Of a DNA stretch of 64,000 nt, positions 62,042-64,000 are shown piece after piece. Made by a program: the position numbers and the translations under genes. Source of the stretch: Bacillota bacterium (GTDB taxonomy: Bacteria; Bacillota; Clostridia; Acetivibrionales; JANLFN01); the NCBI GenBank assembly GCA_023421675.1, contig JAEZTC010000004.1, positions 178,410 through 242,409 of the forward strand, in the 5' to 3' direction. How positions within the stretch are numbered: position 1 is the first letter of the stretch; every line of letters begins with the position of its first letter. The notes beneath the pieces are model-generated. The model was not told the DNA's origin and searched no databases. It saw only the letters and a list, made by a program, of their open reading frames with translations.

Positions 62042-62953
62042 CTACTTGACCTCAAGCATCCTGTCTAGAGCTGTCTTAGCTTTTAACCTGATGTCTTCGT
62101 CCAGGCTTATTTTATATTTCATTTCATTTAATGCGTTATAGACACTTTGTAATGATGTTCTTTTCATATTTGGACAAATTAAACCCTGAGACATTAAATA
62201 AAAGGTCTTATCAGGGTTCTCATCCTTAAGCTTGTACAATACACCCATTTCAGTACCTATAAGAAACTTTTTATTAGGTGAAGCTGAAGCATAGTCTATA
62301 ATTTGTTTCGTACTTCCAACAAAGTCGGCCATTTCAACAATTTCTTTTTTGCATTCCGGATGAACGAGCAGCAAAGCGTCCGGGTGAAGGTCTTTCATCT
62401 TAACTACATCATTTGCGTCAATCCTGTGATGTGTAACGCAGAAACCCTTCCACGGGATTATTGTTTTTTCTGGAACCATATCAGCTACATAACTGCCAAG
62501 ATTCATATCGGGAATAAAAATTATTTCTTTTTGCTTAATGGATTTTACAACATCAACAGCATTTGAAGATGTACAGCAAATATCACATTCAGCTTTTACT
62601 TTTGCAGAAGAGTTTATATAACAAACTGCAGCAGCTTCAGGATGCTGTTTTTTCTTTTCAATTACAGCTTCTGGAGTTGCCATATCAGCCATTGGACATC
62701 CGGCATCAATCTCAGGAAGTAAAACTGTTTTCTCAGGTGAAAGTATTTTTGCACTTTCTGCCATGAAATGCACTCCACAGAATACTATAACCTGAGCGTC
62801 ACTCGAAGCACAGTATTTACTAAGTGCAAGTGAATCTCCAACCATATCTGCAATTTCCTGTACGTCATCAACCTGATAGTTGTGAGCAACTATTACTGCA
62901 TTCTTTTCTTTTCTTAGTTCATTAATCCTTGTTACCAATTCATTTTTGTTCAT
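62042..62953 (-). CDS. nadA: Quinolinate synthase NadA
   Basis: A 303-residue [4Fe-4S] enzyme condensing iminoaspartate with dihydroxyacetone phosphate. Three cysteine ligands are seen in FCGVHFMAE, CDICCTSSNA and LICPNMKRT, and the conserved YQVDDVQEIADMVGDSLA segment is intact. A TTG-initiated frame extends 11 codons upstream; the ATG at 62953 gives the family start but has only a distant GGAG. First gene of nadA-nadB-nadC. The region upstream shows no recognisable NAD repressor site. Confidence 0.94.
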   Translation of the reverse strand: MNKNELVTRINELRKEKNAVIVAHNYQVDDVQEIADMVGDSLALSKYCASSDAQVIVFCGVHFMAESAKILSPEKTVLLPEIDAGCPMADMATPEAVIEKKKQHPEAAAVCYINSSAKVKAECDICCTSSNAVDVVKSIKQKEIIFIPDMNLGSYVADMVPEKTIIPWKGFCVTHHRIDANDVVKMKDLHPDALLLVHPECKKEIVEMADFVGSTKQIIDYASASPNKKFLIGTEMGVLYKLKDENPDKTFYLMSQGLICPNMKRTSLQSVYNALNEMKYKISLDEDIRLKAKTALDRMLEVK

Positions 62954-63137
62954 AAAATATACCGTATCTCCATATAAAATTATCAATTTTAAGGATTTCT
63001 TCTTATAAGCGTCATTTTTAACATTTTAATTAATTCTAATACTTTAACTATGTTTTGTAAAGGTTATTGAGAATCCTGCTTGGAACTATTATGTTATTTA
63101 TTTAACATTAGCACTTTGTTTGTTTAGAATATGTAAA

Positions 63138-63158
63138 AATCCTGTTTTTTGCAGGATT
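63138..63158 (-). terminator. Terminator of the AgrB-like gene
   Basis: 7-bp stem AATCCTG / CAGGATT with T-rich loop; TTTTT follows on the minus strand. Confidence 0.7.
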
Positions 63159-63195
63159 AAACATAATAAAATTCAATAATTATGTTTTATGTTTT

Positions 63196-63804
63196 CTAAT
63201 CATTGATATAATCAAAGAATTTATATCCGATAGGTGAGATTATCCATGCAGCTGTAAGTATTCCAAAACTTACTGAAAGTGAATACATATATTCGTTGTA
63301 CATAATCAGAACTACATTTATTATTACCAGTAGTATCAGATTGAAAACCGCAAGCTTTCTGAATCTGATAATTTCTTTTGTACTTGTTATTGGTCTATTT
63401 GGATTATCCCTTGGGGAATATTTAATTATACAATATAATTCTGATATAAAAGCAAGCAATAGTAATATTGTAACTGGTATTAGACTTATATACTGATAAG
63501 TATATCTTGATAAAACTCCACCAGCGGCAAACATGGTAATTGATATAATAGCACATTTTCCAAAAGTATGCATGTGGTAACCGCCTGTAACAAGTCTTAA
63601 TAATGAGAATGAAACCATTAATAACATTGTAGAGAAAAAAGCACCGAGTATAAGTGATACTGCAGCAAGCATCAAGAACTTTATGATTCCGCCTATCAAG
63701 ACCTGAAAACCATAATAATATACACTCTTTTTCTGATGGCTTTCATTAAGTGATATTGAAAGAAAATTAGCAAAACTATATGACCAGATTCTAATAAATC
63801 TCAT
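63196..63804 (-). CDS. AgrB-like accessory gene regulator protein (orphan)
   Basis: A 202-residue membrane protease of the AgrB family with 5-6 helices. The catalytic-site region is visible: conserved His in LVTGGYHMHTFGKC with Cys11 residues after it, and SPRDNPNRPIT. AgrB cleaves and cyclises the AgrD signal peptide. No agrD frame is present in the 40 bases before its terminator nor upstream, so the partner is absent or elsewhere. The ATG at 63804 follows AAAGGGG; an extended -10 (TGGTATAAT) lies upstream. Confidence 0.82.
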   Translation of the reverse strand: MRFIRIWSYSFANFLSISLNESHQKKSVYYYGFQVLIGGIIKFLMLAAVSLILGAFFSTMLLMVSFSLLRLVTGGYHMHTFGKCAIISITMFAAGGVLSRYTYQYISLIPVTILLLLAFISELYCIIKYSPRDNPNRPITSTKEIIRFRKLAVFNLILLVIINVVLIMYNEYMYSLSVSFGILTAAWIISPIGYKFFDYIND

Positions 63805-63824
63805 TCGTTTCACCCCTTTGTCAT

Positions 63825-63833
63825 ATTATACCA
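63825..63833 (-). promoter_or_regulatory. Extended -10 promoter of the AgrB-like gene
   Basis: TGGTATAAT on the minus strand; a plausible -35 (TTGCGA) lies 19 bp further upstream. Gives a leader of only about a dozen bases. Confidence 0.6.
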
Positions 63834-63878
63834 TAGGGGTGCTTTTTTGTCGCAATATATCATATATAGATAAATAAA

Positions 63879-63909
63879 CAAAGCCCCGTGATATGCTCAC
63901 AGGGCTTTG
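63879..63909 (-). terminator. Terminator of the rRNA operon
   Basis: Stem CAAAGCCC-GTGA / TCAC-GGGCTTTG with one internal mismatch, followed by TTTATTTATC on the minus strand, directly after the 5S 3' end. Confidence 0.9.
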
Positions 63910-63917
63910 ATATAAAT

Positions 63918-64000
63918 CTGGCAGAGACCTACTTTACCGGGCCGTCACCAGCCAAGTATCATCGGCACTGAGAAGCTTAACTGCCGTGTTCGGTATGGGA
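63918..64000 (-). rRNA. rrf: 5S ribosomal RNA, 3' part
   Basis: The minus strand reads CCCATACCGAACACGGCAG at the window edge and GATGATACTTGGCTGGTGAC further on, the conserved 5S core, ending near GTCTCTGCCAGA. About 83 of the usual 117 bases are inside the window; the 5' end lies beyond 64000. Confidence 0.97.

Noticed and set aside
63100..63180. Possible agrD after the AgrB-like gene
   Set aside because: The only short frame (starting at an ATG in the terminator region) lacks a thiolactone-type Cys motif flanked by an amphipathic leader and an acidic tail.

Overview
The window is low-GC DNA from a spore-forming, Gram-positive clostridium. Evidence for this: a complete wal (yyc) cell-wall regulatory operon, spore genes (Spo0E-like phosphatase, SspF-type SASP, a CwlJ/GerQ pair), strong AGGAGG-type ribosome sites with frequent GTG/TTG starts, lipoproteins, S-layer-type proteins and an AgrB-like protease. 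A mesophilic Ruminiclostridium-like clostridium fits best, but genus is an inference. Almost all genes lie on the minus strand. The right edge is the 3' part of a 5S rRNA gene, so the minus-strand genes sit downstream of an rRNA operon.

Layout. 1-6.6 kb: edge-truncated MFS exporter, DUF4180 and FlxA-like genes, CDP-alcohol phosphatidyltransferase, MATE exporter, a CrtI-like FAD enzyme and its TetR regulator with a long palindromic operator. 6.8-12.7 kb: oligopeptide ABC importer (oppA-B-C-D-F) with an internal terminator after oppA and a nested inverted repeat between oppC and oppD. 13-20.8 kb: metallophosphoesterase, DUF2225, MscL, DUF817, a small cytosolic protein, a sensorless chemotaxis receptor, and a GAF protein overlapping an acetolactate-synthase-like TPP enzyme. 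20.8-24.1 kb: a gene-poor stretch with apparent gene debris, a GreA/GreB-like factor, a guanidine-I riboswitch in front of a Gdx exporter, and an AraC/GyrI-like regulator. 24.1-33.3 kb: walR-walK-(secreted unknown)-yycH-yycI-murA-walJ-rlmH, interrupted before rlmH by a DUF559 endonuclease gene between two near-identical 107-bp repeats. 33.6-38 kb: Spo0E-like protein, sugar epimerase, VanZ, TolC-like protein, acyltransferase.

38-41.8 kb is an accessory patch: tandem duplicates and remnants of small coiled-coil genes, an FAD oxidoreductase, at least six REP-like palindromic elements and heptamer repeats. 41.9-48.5 kb: two tandem S-layer-like proteins, each with its own sigma-A promoter and a roughly 130-145-nt leader carrying a stem-loop. 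48.8-55.7 kb: an ABC-2 export operon (ATPase, two permeases, two membrane-anchored unknown proteins) invaded between the permease genes by a frameshifted REP-associated tyrosine transposase flanked by the same palindromes as the 38-41 kb patch. 55.8-59.2 kb: spore genes, a CBS protein and an Ig-domain lipase. 59.4-63 kb: nadA-nadB-nadC. 63.2-64 kb: AgrB-like gene without a visible agrD, then 5S rRNA.

The most interesting signals are the REP/RAYT system with its degenerate satellite copies and duplicated coiled-coil genes, the DUF559 gene flanked by repeats in the wal locus, the guanidine-riboswitch exporter, the paired S-layer leaders, and the unusual ABC operon with two extracytoplasmic partner proteins.
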